From positions 1-14,539 of the forward strand of contig CAYLRE010000101.1 in NCBI GenBank assembly GCA_964385715.1: DNA of 14,539 nucleotides, read 5' to 3'. Shown piece by piece: positions 1 to 7,152 of the stretch. Both the position numbers and the translations under genes were made by a program. A model generated the notes under the pieces. The model searched no databases and was not told where the DNA came from. It was given only the letters and a program-made list of their open reading frames with translations. Each line of letters begins with the position of its first letter. Within the stretch, counting starts at the first letter, position 1. Origin of the DNA: MB-PLM-2 sp964385715 (lineage in GTDB: Bacteria > Planctomycetota > Planctomycetia > Pirellulales > UBA7805).

Positions 1-1598
1 GTTCGAGCTATGAAGAGCGATCGCGACGAAGCATTTACGCCTACCTGAAACGCAGCCTCCGCATTCCGATGCTCGACTCGTTTGACTTCCCCACGACCGA
101 CAAGCCGGTCGCTCGCCGGGTTTCGACGACCGTGGCTCCGCAGGCCCTGCAATTGCTTAACAGTGGATTCTTGCTGGAGCGAAGCGGTGCTCTGGCTGAC
201 CGGCTACTGCGCGAAGCGGGCACCGATACGAAAGATCAGATTCGCCACGCTTACCGTCTGGCCGTTGCTCGTGAAGCGACCGAGGACGAAGTCGATGCAA
301 TGTCGGCTTACTTCGCTCGACAGCTGGAGGCGTATCGCAATCAGCCGATTATGCCCACCATCGAGCCTCGCCTGCCGTCTGCCCTCGATGGTTCTTATTT
401 GCAAACGGCCCGGGCGACCGAGTTCCTCGATGGTCCTCGTGTTGGCTGGTCTTACTATATGGGCTCCTGGCCTGGCCGCGGAGATGGGATCCACTGGATT
501 CAATACGAACGCGGGCCTTTCGCGCTGTGGGATCCGGTTAAGTTCACCGACGGCACGGTCGAAGCACGACTCTATCCGAAACGTAACTCACACTTCGTGA
601 GCGTGATTGCTAGGGCCAACGCGGATGGCGAACTGTTCAGCGGATACGAACTCTACCTGGACTTGCAAAAGAACGTCGCCGCGCTGCGTCGCCACGATGA
701 CGAAGTCACCACGCTTGCGTCAGTTCCTGCCAAGTTGACCGATTCACGTTGGTACGACGTCAAGATCGAGATCGAAGGTGGCACGCTGCGGGCCTATCTC
801 GACGGGCAGGAGAAACCGCTTCTAGAGGCGACCGACGAAACTCCGCTGGCGCGAGCCGGGCACGTAGGCTTCCGCACTTGGGGAGCGGCGCTCACCTTCT
901 CGAAGCTGCAGGTCAGCGACAAGTCCGGTACGGTCGACGCTGCCACTTACGAAGTCACCGGCGAAGATGTGCTGGCTCGCCTTCCTGACTGGCACTACTA
1001 TGGTGGCGATTGGACCGCCTTCGGCGACGGCACCTACGGCGCCAAGACGAACGGCTACCAATACGCGGTCTGGCTCGATCCGATCGTTTCCGACGGCGAG
1101 ATCGAATGCAATCTGATGCCGACGGACAAGTACGACGCCGAGCTGCTCTGCCGATTGACCAGTCCTCGCCGTGGCGTCGATACGTTCCGCGGGTATGAGG
1201 TTGCCGTGAACGCCCGAGGCGGCTACGTGCGGTTGGCCAAGCACAATAACGATTTCACGCCGATCGTCGACGTTCCGTACGACGTGAAGGCGAATCAATT
1301 CCACCACGTGCGTGTTCGCCTCGACGGCGGACGTATTCGGGTCTACATTGATGGCGCCGAGGAACCGCTAATCGATCACATCGACGCGAATCCACTAAAG
1401 ACCGGCCGCATTGCCCTGCGAACGGGTGGTGAAGCTCGCTTTTCAAAGCTGGCCATCAACGCAGGCGAACAGCAGTGGCAAGCCGATTTCACGCCGCCGG
1501 CCAAGAATGCGTCGGATGAATTGACCCCGGAACGCCGAGCCCTGCTTGCGATGTGCAACATGGTGCTCAATTTGAACGAATTTCTTTACGTCGACTAA
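1..1598 (+). CDS. DUF1553 (PSD1-type) protein, 3' part, with two inserted lectin-like domains
   Basis: The reading frame is open from base 3, so the gene starts upstream of the window; 531 residues are visible. The first visible residues (RRSIYAYLKRSLRIP, then MLDSFDFP) and the segment around VAPQALQLLNS are typical of the C-terminal part of DUF1553. This family usually follows DUF1549 and cytochrome-c-like domains in secreted planctomycete proteins of unknown enzymology. The expected family terminus (ALLAMCNMVLNLNEFLYVD) is present at the very end. Between these two parts sit two similar domains of about 160 residues, at roughly 440-930 and 985-1470. They look like concanavalin-like/LamG or DUF1080-type beta-sandwiches: both have YY.G.W starts, a GYE strand, a YLDG or YIDG turn and a closing FSKL strand. 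I infer an exported protein that binds or acts on polysaccharide. It is followed after 146 bp by its usual partner, a DUF1501 gene. Confidence 0.85.
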   Translation, partial: SSYEERSRRSIYAYLKRSLRIPMLDSFDFPTTDKPVARRVSTTVAPQALQLLNSGFLLERSGALADRLLREAGTDTKDQIRHAYRLAVAREATEDEVDAMSAYFARQLEAYRNQPIMPTIEPRLPSALDGSYLQTARATEFLDGPRVGWSYYMGSWPGRGDGIHWIQYERGPFALWDPVKFTDGTVEARLYPKRNSHFVSVIARANADGELFSGYELYLDLQKNVAALRRHDDEVTTLASVPAKLTDSRWYDVKIEIEGGTLRAYLDGQEKPLLEATDETPLARAGHVGFRTWGAALTFSKLQVSDKSGTVDAATYEVTGEDVLARLPDWHYYGGDWTAFGDGTYGAKTNGYQYAVWLDPIVSDGEIECNLMPTDKYDAELLCRLTSPRRGVDTFRGYEVAVNARGGYVRLAKHNNDFTPIVDVPYDVKANQFHHVRVRLDGGRIRVYIDGAEEPLIDHIDANPLKTGRIALRTGGEARFSKLAINAGEQQWQADFTPPAKNASDELTPERRALLAMCNMVLNLNEFLYVD

Positions 1599-1634
1599 AC
1601 GATAATAATTTGGTGTTCATGCCGATGGCCGACA

Positions 1635-1657
1635 TAGCCCGAAGCGTGAGCGAGGGA
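1635..1657 (+). repeat. Short dispersed intergenic repeat, copy 1
   Basis: A 23-base element starting TAGCCCGAAGCG and ending GAGGGA. A second copy lies in inverted orientation at 3281-3303 with 4 of 23 bases different, and the first half recurs at 3490-3508. All copies are in gene-free DNA. I infer a dispersed genomic repeat; its function is unknown. Confidence 0.6.
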
Positions 1658-1671
1658 ACCAGAGAATGCCT

Positions 1672-1689
1672 GCGTCGCGTGAGCGACGC
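1672..1689. repeat. Perfect 7-bp hairpin between the DUF1553 and DUF1501 genes
   Basis: Arms GCGTCGC and GCGACGC enclose a GTGA loop. There is no T-tract after it, so it is not a convincing intrinsic terminator. It lies directly after the dispersed repeat at 1635-1657 and may be part of the same element, or an RNA-stabilising structure in the two-gene transcript. Confidence 0.55.
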
Positions 1690-1744
1690 TCCAACATAAT
1701 CGCTGTCACTTCGGTGATACATCGCGAGACCTTGAGGAACGAGT

Positions 1745-3235
1745 ATGTCGAAGCAATGGGCCGAACGTCGTTGTACCGGTAATCGTCGCCAGTTCGCTTG
1801 GGAATTGGGAGCCGGATTCGGAGGAGTCGCCTTAACGTCGATGCTGGCGGAAGATGGATTCTTCGCCAAGCACGCCTACGGCGAACCCGCTCCGGCACTC
1901 GAAGGATACAAGGATCCCATGGCGCCGAAGATGCCGCACTTTGCTCCCAAAGCGAAGCGTTGCATCTTCCTGTTCATGTACGGCGGCCCCTCGTCGGTGG
2001 ATACCTTCGACTACAAGCCGGAACTGCAAAAGCGCGACGGGCAGGAGCTTGAGTTGGAAACGCGTCGTGGCGTGAAGAAGAAGAAACGCCTGCTCGGTTC
2101 GCAGCGAAAGTTCAAGCAGCACGGCGAATCAGGCCTGTGGTGCTCCGACGCCTTTCCGCACATCTCCAAGCACATGGATGAGCTTTGCCTGGTGAAGAGT
2201 CTGTATTGCGACTCCTTCGCCCACGGTACCGCTCTCTTGCAGATCAACAGCGGCGAGTTCATTCAAGGGTCGCCCACGCTCGGTTCCTGGCTCGGTTACG
2301 GTCTCGGTACCGAGAACAAAGACCTGCCTGGCTACGTCGTCATGCTTGATCCGCGCGGCGGTCCTGTCTCCGGTCCTCCCAACTGGGGAAGCGGTTACAT
2401 GCCGGCGGTCTACCAAGGCACCTGTTTCAACTCCAAGGGTGATCCAATTCGCAACCTGTCGCCCCGCAGCGGCATGACCCGCGACATGCAGCGTGATCAC
2501 ATCGACACGCTCTCCGCACTCAACGCCCATCACCTGGCGGATCGGCCCGGCTACTCGGAATTGCCGGCCCGCATTGCCAGCTATGAGTTGGCCTTCCAGC
2601 TGCAGCGAACCGCCCCCGAGGCGATGGACCTTTCGACCGAAACGCAAAAGACGCTCGACGCCTACGGCCTGTTCGATCCCAAGGGTAAGCACAAGCTGTC
2701 GATCGGCCCGTCGCACTTCGGCCGACAATGCCTGATCGCCCGCCGCATGATCGAACGCGGTACCCGCTACGTGCAGATTTACTCCGGCGGTGGTCACCAG
2801 CAGCAGAACTGGGACGCCCACAACGGGATGGAAGAGAACCTCGACATCCATACCTGCGAAGTCGATAAGCCAATCGATGCGCTGCTGACCGATCTCAAAC
2901 AGCGCGGTTTGCTCGAAGAGACGCTGGTCGTTTGGGGTGGTGAATTCGGACGGCAGCCCGTCAGCCAGGACAAGAAGAACGGTCGGGATCACAATCCCAA
3001 GGGCTTCATGTACTGGATGGCAGGTGGCGGCGTGAAGCCTGGCTATCAGCACGGCGAGACCGATGAGTTCGGCGGCGAAGCAGTCGTCGATCGTCATCAC
3101 ATTCGCGATCTGCACGCCACAATCTTGCACCTAATGGGGCTCGATCATAACAAGCTCACCTACTTCTACGGTGGTCTCGATCGCAAGCTGACCGGCGTTA
3201 AAGAAGCCGAAGTGATCCACGACATCATTGCGTAG
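1745..3235 (+). CDS. DUF1501 family protein, Tat-exported
   Basis: The 496-residue product matches DUF1501, a family with an alkaline-phosphatase-like fold that is very common in planctomycetes and usually encoded beside DUF1553 proteins. The molecular function is not established. An N-terminal RRQF (residues 14-17) followed by a short hydrophobic stretch (GAGFGGVALTSML) suggests Tat-dependent export. Family hallmarks are a CIFLFMYGGPSSVDTFDYKP block near residues 75-95, a GGEFGRQPVS block, GRDHNPKGF followed by MAGGGVKPG, and a C-terminal RDLHATILHLMGLD block. The length is normal for the family. The ATG is preceded by GAGG at about 8 bp, and the Tat motif supports this start. The gene lies 146 bp after the DUF1553 gene and is probably co-transcribed with it. 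Confidence 0.9.
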   Translation: MSKQWAERRCTGNRRQFAWELGAGFGGVALTSMLAEDGFFAKHAYGEPAPALEGYKDPMAPKMPHFAPKAKRCIFLFMYGGPSSVDTFDYKPELQKRDGQELELETRRGVKKKKRLLGSQRKFKQHGESGLWCSDAFPHISKHMDELCLVKSLYCDSFAHGTALLQINSGEFIQGSPTLGSWLGYGLGTENKDLPGYVVMLDPRGGPVSGPPNWGSGYMPAVYQGTCFNSKGDPIRNLSPRSGMTRDMQRDHIDTLSALNAHHLADRPGYSELPARIASYELAFQLQRTAPEAMDLSTETQKTLDAYGLFDPKGKHKLSIGPSHFGRQCLIARRMIERGTRYVQIYSGGGHQQQNWDAHNGMEENLDIHTCEVDKPIDALLTDLKQRGLLEETLVVWGGEFGRQPVSQDKKNGRDHNPKGFMYWMAGGGVKPGYQHGETDEFGGEAVVDRHHIRDLHATILHLMGLDHNKLTYFYGGLDRKLTGVKEAEVIHDIIA

Positions 3236-3280
3236 GATGGGCGGACGTGCTCTTAGGTTGTGCATGCCTGTTTGGTTCTG

Positions 3281-3303
3281 TCCCTCACTGACGTTTCGGG
3301 TTA
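3281..3303 (-). repeat. Short dispersed intergenic repeat, copy 2 (inverted)
   Basis: The reverse complement reads TAACCCGAAACGTCAGTGAG and then GGA, matching 19 of 23 bases of the element at 1635-1657. It lies 45 bp after the DUF1501 stop codon. A third, partial copy in the same orientation is at 3490-3508 (reverse complement TAACCCGAAGCGCAGGCGA). Confidence 0.6.
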
Positions 3304-3312
3304 GTAATTGAG

Positions 3313-3340
3313 GCGCCACTGGCTGCTTGTCAGCCAGCGC
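3313..3340. repeat. Hairpin repeat with CACTGGCTG core
   Basis: Arms CTGGCTG (3319-3325) and CAGCCAG (3331-3337) enclose a 5-base loop, CTTGT. The left half, GCGCCACTGGCTGC (3313-3326), recurs exactly at 14494-14507 near the end of the window. This suggests a dispersed palindromic element. Confidence 0.55.
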
Positions 3341-3386
3341 TGAGCGAGTTGAGATACTTTGTCCACACGCGACGCAACCTTGGCTC

Positions 3387-3409
3387 AGCGGGAGCTTCGC
3401 CCTCCCGCT
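3387..3409. repeat. 8-bp GC-rich hairpin
   Basis: AGCGGGAG and CTCCCGCT form a perfect 8-bp stem around a 7-base loop, CTTCGCC. The following DNA is pyrimidine-rich but has no clean T-run. It could be a dispersed repeat or a weak transcription stop. Confidence 0.5.
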
Positions 3410-3601
3410 CCCTTCCTTCTCGTTTGAAGGAGGCAATGGTCTCTTTTTTCTCTCGCCCTACTTTCCGCCTTCCGGTACTCAGTTGCTCATCGCCTGCGCT
3501 TCGGGTTACATTGATACCTCGCTATGTCTTTAGCCCGGCCGCAATCAGCGGCGGGATTCTTGTAAATACAAATCGATTCACGTTGTTACGGAGAAGTCAT
3601 C

Positions 3602-4450
3602 ATGCTCGTAGGTGTCGGTGAATGGGGCTTTCGCGAAATGCCGATGGAAGAGCATTTCCAGATCGCAAAGAAGTTCGGCTTTAAGTACCTAGAATTCGGC
3701 ATCGGTGGAGGCCAGGTGGGCCGTTTGCCGGAAGAGCCGACCGATGCCGACGTGGCCGAGTTCGTTGCCCTTGGTGAGAAGTACGACATCATCACGCCGT
3801 TCTGTTGCGTGGAAAACGACTATACGCTGCCCGACGCGGCCGCCCACGACGCGATGCTGGCGCAAACGCTCAACAGCATTCGCACGGCTAAGAAGTGCGG
3901 CGCCACGCACATGCGGCTGTTCGCCGGCTTCACGCCCGCTGCGGAGATGACCGAGGAGATCTGGGCTCGTATGTTCGACGCCTTCCGTCAGAGCGACGCA
4001 CTATGCGAAGAGCTTGGCATGCTGATCTCGATCGAAACCCACGGCAAGATCGAGATGCTCGAGAACGACTCCGCGAAGCACATTCACACCGTGTCGACCG
4101 ACATCGAAAGCATCAAGCGACTGCTGGCTGAATTGCCACCGCGTGTCGGATTCAACTACGACCCGGGCAATCTTAAACCGCTGGCCGACGGCGACGCTTC
4201 GTTGCGTCTCGACCTGATCAACGACCGCATTAACTACTGCCACCTGAAGGACTGGACCGCCAAGGGCGACGGTTGGGTGGCGGTGGCCATTGGCGACGAT
4301 GACCTTGATTACAAGCCGGTCTTCGATCGCATGACGTTTGATGGAGTCTATCAGATCGAGTACGAGCCGCTGCACGACGTCGAGGACGGCATTCAGCGCA
4401 GTCTCGACTACCTCAAGAAGATCGGCATCGACTACGTGTTTGAGCGTTAA
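3602..4450 (+). CDS. Sugar phosphate isomerase/epimerase (AP endonuclease 2-like TIM barrel)
   Basis: The 282-residue protein belongs to the xylose isomerase-like TIM-barrel superfamily, which isomerises or epimerises sugars and related hydroxyacids with a divalent metal. Four likely metal ligands lie in the expected order: E145 in IETHGK, D187 in FNYDPGN, H214 in CHLKD and E253 in YQIEYEP. This order matches the Glu-Asp-His-Glu set of tagatose 3-epimerase relatives. The sequence has no signal peptide, so a cytoplasmic enzyme is expected. GGAG about 8 bp before the ATG serves as ribosome binding site. The gene is the first of a close operon with xdhC and a mocA-like gene (23-bp and 22-bp gaps). 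This may link the sugar or hydroxyacid it handles to a molybdenum enzyme. The exact substrate cannot be read from the sequence. Confidence 0.85.
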   Translation: MLVGVGEWGFREMPMEEHFQIAKKFGFKYLEFGIGGGQVGRLPEEPTDADVAEFVALGEKYDIITPFCCVENDYTLPDAAAHDAMLAQTLNSIRTAKKCGATHMRLFAGFTPAAEMTEEIWARMFDAFRQSDALCEELGMLISIETHGKIEMLENDSAKHIHTVSTDIESIKRLLAELPPRVGFNYDPGNLKPLADGDASLRLDLINDRINYCHLKDWTAKGDGWVAVAIGDDDLDYKPVFDRMTFDGVYQIEYEPLHDVEDGIQRSLDYLKKIGIDYVFER

Positions 4451-4473
4451 GTTGATCAGAACGTGAGAGTATC

Positions 4474-5577
4474 ATGCTCGAAGTTCTCCATTCGCTTGTC
4501 GATGCGCTTTCCTCAGGGAGGCCGCTGGCCTATTGCCGGTTGATCGAAACGCGTGGTTCCACGCCGCAGAAGGCGGGGGCCACGATGCTGGTGTTTGAGG
4601 ATGCCAGTCAGGCGGGCACGCTTGGCGGCGGTTGTGTCGAGGCAGAGGTGAAACGTCAGGCGCTCGCCGCACTCAAGCGGGGCACGGCGGAGATCGCCCG
4701 ATTCAACCTCGACAGCGACTACGGCTGGGACGACGGGCTGATCTGTGGCGGGCGGATGCACGTGCTGATCGATCCACTGCCCGCCGGCGAGGTGCCTGCC
4801 TACTTCCGCCGGCTCATCGAGCTGCAGACAGAAGGTGCCGGCGGCACGGAGGCAATTCGCTTCGCCGCCGAGGCCACGGACACAGAGGAACCGGTAGAGG
4901 CGGCCACGTTCGAGCCACGATGTCAGCTCTACGACCACGAGGGGCGCCTGGTCGAATCGCGTGGTAGTGGAGACGCGCCGGACGAAAGTGTCGCTGCCGG
5001 CCTCAAGTCACTAGGAGGTCGGCCACGCCCTTACGTCGCTGGAAACGTCTCGTACATGCCGTTCTTCCCTCGCTGCCGCCTGTTGATCGTTGGAGCCGGG
5101 CATGTCGGCCGTCGCGTCGCGGACTTGGCCGCCGATCTCGACTTCGATGTCTGGGTGGTCGATGACCGCGAGGATCTCGTCGGTGAAGATCGTTTTCCTC
5201 GTGCCGAGCGGCGCATCTCCGGGCCGATTGGAGAATCGCTCCAAGAGATTGAAGTCACACCGCACACGTACTGCCTGGTCGTCACCCGCGGTCACAATCA
5301 CGACCAGGAGGCCCTCTACCACTTGGCCGATCGCGGTGCCCGTTATGTCGGGATGATCGGCAGCCGTCGAAAGATCCGGCTGATCTTCGATGGCCTGTTG
5401 GCCGAAGGGGTGTCGCCCGATGCGCTCGCCGCCGTGCATGCTCCGGTCGGTATCGATATCGGATCGCAGAGCGTGGCCGAAATCGCGGTCAGCATCGTGG
5501 CGGAGCTCATCGCGCACCGTAACTGCGGTGGAGAAGTTCCAGCCAGGCCTCAGAGCGTGTCTGTTCCTACTGAGTAA
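4474..5577 (+). CDS. xdhC: XdhC/CoxI-family molybdenum cofactor maturation protein
   Basis: The 367-residue protein has the two XdhC/CoxI parts. The N-terminal domain carries GSTPQKAGATMLV (28-40) and GGGCVE (51-56, with the conserved C54). The C-terminal Rossmann domain has the dinucleotide-binding GAGHVG (207-212), an acidic end of the second strand (VVDDRED), GMIGSRRK, and a final GIDIGSQSVAEIAVSI. Family members bind molybdenum cofactor, help install its terminal sulfur and hand it to the apo-hydroxylase. The length is typical of full two-domain members. The gene lies 23 bp after the isomerase gene and 22 bp before the mocA-like gene. The likely client is the molybdenum hydroxylase at 9335-13192, the only one visible in the window. 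Confidence 0.93.
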   Translation: MLEVLHSLVDALSSGRPLAYCRLIETRGSTPQKAGATMLVFEDASQAGTLGGGCVEAEVKRQALAALKRGTAEIARFNLDSDYGWDDGLICGGRMHVLIDPLPAGEVPAYFRRLIELQTEGAGGTEAIRFAAEATDTEEPVEAATFEPRCQLYDHEGRLVESRGSGDAPDESVAAGLKSLGGRPRPYVAGNVSYMPFFPRCRLLIVGAGHVGRRVADLAADLDFDVWVVDDREDLVGEDRFPRAERRISGPIGESLQEIEVTPHTYCLVVTRGHNHDQEALYHLADRGARYVGMIGSRRKIRLIFDGLLAEGVSPDALAAVHAPVGIDIGSQSVAEIAVSIVAELIAHRNCGGEVPARPQSVSVPTE

Positions 5578-5599
5578 GACTGGCCAAGTAGGAGTCGTG

Positions 5600-6238
5600 A
5601 TGAGCGAGCGTGTACGTAGTTTCGCCATCGTTCCGGCTGCAGGGCATTCCCGTCGCATGGGGCGACCGAAGTTGCGGCTGCCGTGGCAAGATGGCACTCT
5701 CCTTGAACACGTCCTCACGCAATGGAGGCAGAGCCGGGTGTCGGAAGTGGTGGTTGTGCTACGCAAGGACGACACGGAGTTGCAGACTGTGGCCAAGGCC
5801 GTCGGCGCTCATGTTGTTGTGGCCGAAGTCGATCCGCCAGACATGAAGGCGTCGGTCGCGTTGGGACTCGATTACGTGCGCGATAAGTTCCAGCCAACGG
5901 ACCGCGACGCCTGGCTACTGGCACCAGCCGACCTGCCGGGCTTAACACCTGCAGTCATCGACCAGCTGCTGACGCTGCACGAGGAACAAGTCATGGGGAA
6001 CGGAGGCAGCGACGGAGCGGAGGCGGCGCCCATTCTTGTTCCCACCGTCACTGGTCGACGGGCTCATCCGGTGTTGTTCCCATGGAAGCATGCCGCGGCG
6101 GTGTCCGGGCTATCGGATGAAGAAGGTGTGAACGCGCTGCTCAAGCGGAATGACGTTTGCGAGCTTCGGGTGCGAGACGTGGGGTTGCTCGCGGATATCG
6201 ATACGCCGGAGGATTACCGCCGACTCACCGGAGAATGA
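5600..6238 (+). CDS. mocA: MocA-like molybdenum cofactor nucleotidyltransferase
   Basis: The 212-residue product is an NTP-transferase of the MobA/MocA family, which attaches a nucleotide (CMP for MocA) to molybdopterin-molybdenum. The start at 5600 is chosen because GTAGGAG lies just upstream and the family N-terminus follows at once: FAIVPAAGHSRRMGRPKLRL, with the nucleotide-binding signature AAG.S.RMG.PK (residues 13-24). An in-frame ATG at 5390 would overlap xdhC and give an unrelated leader. Other hallmarks are PPDMKASV, PADLPGL, GRRAHPVLF and the C-terminal DIDTPEDYRRL. Its position directly after xdhC favours MocA (cytosine dinucleotide cofactor, used by many xanthine-dehydrogenase-family enzymes) over guanylating MobA. 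The nucleotide specificity is inferred. Confidence 0.88.
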   Translation: MSERVRSFAIVPAAGHSRRMGRPKLRLPWQDGTLLEHVLTQWRQSRVSEVVVVLRKDDTELQTVAKAVGAHVVVAEVDPPDMKASVALGLDYVRDKFQPTDRDAWLLAPADLPGLTPAVIDQLLTLHEEQVMGNGGSDGAEAAPILVPTVTGRRAHPVLFPWKHAAAVSGLSDEEGVNALLKRNDVCELRVRDVGLLADIDTPEDYRRLTGE

Positions 6239-6248
6239 GGGCTGCGAA

Positions 6249-6277
6249 TTGTCTGCCCCCAGATACGTGACTATATT
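6249..6277 (+). promoter_or_regulatory. Candidate sigma70-type promoter for the 6341 gene
   Basis: TTGTCT (6249-6254) and TATATT (6272-6277) are separated by 17 bp. They match 4/6 and 5/6 of the E. coli consensus. The promoter would start transcription about 55 bp before the ATG at 6341. A 6-bp hairpin, TCGCGG-CAC-CCGCGA (6286-6300), would lie in the early leader. Planctomycete promoter rules are poorly known, so this is tentative. Confidence 0.4.
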
Positions 6278-6340
6278 GAGTTAGGTCGCGGCACCCGCGA
6301 GTACGCCCAGCAACCTTCAGGAAGAAACGAGTCGAATTCG

Positions 6341-7024
6341 ATGGACATCACGAAGGCAACGATCGCACCGCTGCTTGTCATTTTTTTATTCGTCGCCGGC
6401 ACCGTGCAGGCCGCCGATTATCGCGTTGAGAAGCTCGACGAAGGGCCGTCGGCAGAACATGTTTCGGAGGAGATCGTGGCAGCGATTGCCGGCTCTGGCG
6501 TCACGGTTATCCGCGGCAAGAAACGAACCGTCTGCCAAATCTGGCTCGCCAAAGAGTGGCCAGTTGCAGCCGACTTCAAGGCTACGAGCGAGGTGAACTA
6601 TCCATTCAAGCCAGGTCAGTTGATTGGTCTCGTGCGATTTAAGCGAAAGGGAACCGACTTCCGCGACCAGGTGATTACCAAAGGTTGGTACACGCTCCGT
6701 TACGGGCAGCAGCCAGTCGATGGAAACCACGAAGGCACCTCTCCCACTCGCGACTTCCTGATGCTCGTTTCTTGCGAACACGATCGCACGGTCGAGGCGC
6801 CGGATGCGGACAAGTTGGTAGAGCACTCCTCCGAGGCGGCCGGTAGCAATCACCCTGCGATCTTCAGCTTGCAACAGGCGGCCGAGGCGGACGAACGGCC
6901 CAGCCTGCGGGAAGAAGAGGATCACGAGTGGCAGATTCTGCAGCTCGTCGGCCAGGCCAAGGGCGGCGATGCCAGCGAGGAATTGGCGGTCGATATCGTG
7001 GTGGTTGGTCAGGCGGCCGAATAA
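6341..7024 (+). CDS. Secreted protein of unknown function
   Basis: The 227-residue product begins with a good Sec signal peptide: a lysine at residue 5, a hydrophobic core APLLVIFLFVAG, and a likely cleavage after VQA (residue 24). The mature part contains GWYTLRYGQQPVDGNHEGTS, a block I associate with uncharacterised planctomycete secreted proteins. Nearby are LMLVSCEHD and an acidic, Glu-rich C-terminal third. I see no catalytic motif or cofactor site. It has its own candidate promoter 64-92 bp upstream and an AGGAAG ribosome binding site. The neighbours on both sides do not define a role. An envelope or periplasmic location is likely; no function is assigned. Confidence 0.75.
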   Translation: MDITKATIAPLLVIFLFVAGTVQAADYRVEKLDEGPSAEHVSEEIVAAIAGSGVTVIRGKKRTVCQIWLAKEWPVAADFKATSEVNYPFKPGQLIGLVRFKRKGTDFRDQVITKGWYTLRYGQQPVDGNHEGTSPTRDFLMLVSCEHDRTVEAPDADKLVEHSSEAAGSNHPAIFSLQQAAEADERPSLREEEDHEWQILQLVGQAKGGDASEELAVDIVVVGQAAE

Positions 7025-7152
7025 CCCGTATTCGCTTACGTAGATTGGGCAGGTGGCAATCCAATTTGAACACGCCGAGCGTGAATGAGCTAAGCTAAGG
7101 GTAGCCACCGACCGCTGCTCGGAGCCCCATTACTTGAGGTAACCACACTCAA

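Larger units (their letters stand above)
3236..3601. other. Gene-free stretch rich in hairpins and dispersed repeats
   Basis: No credible gene is seen in these 366 bases. They hold at least five inverted repeats: a repeat copy at 3281-3303, hairpins at 3319-3337, 3387-3409 and 3538-3552, and a small AT-rich palindrome TTGTAAATACAA at 3560-3571 just before the next gene. A partial repeat copy is at 3490-3508. The stretch separates the DUF1553/DUF1501 pair from the isomerase operon. A promoter for that operon should lie here, but I could not pick a convincing one. Confidence 0.6.

Noticed and set aside
2129..3130. A 333-codon minus-strand open frame opposite the DUF1501 gene
   Set aside because: It is antisense to a well-supported family gene, and its translation has no recognisable motif.
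5390..5599. A 70-codon N-terminal extension of the MocA-like protein
   Set aside because: It would lie inside xdhC, its translation is Arg/Ser-rich without similarity, and a good ribosome binding site and the family N-terminus are found at 5600.
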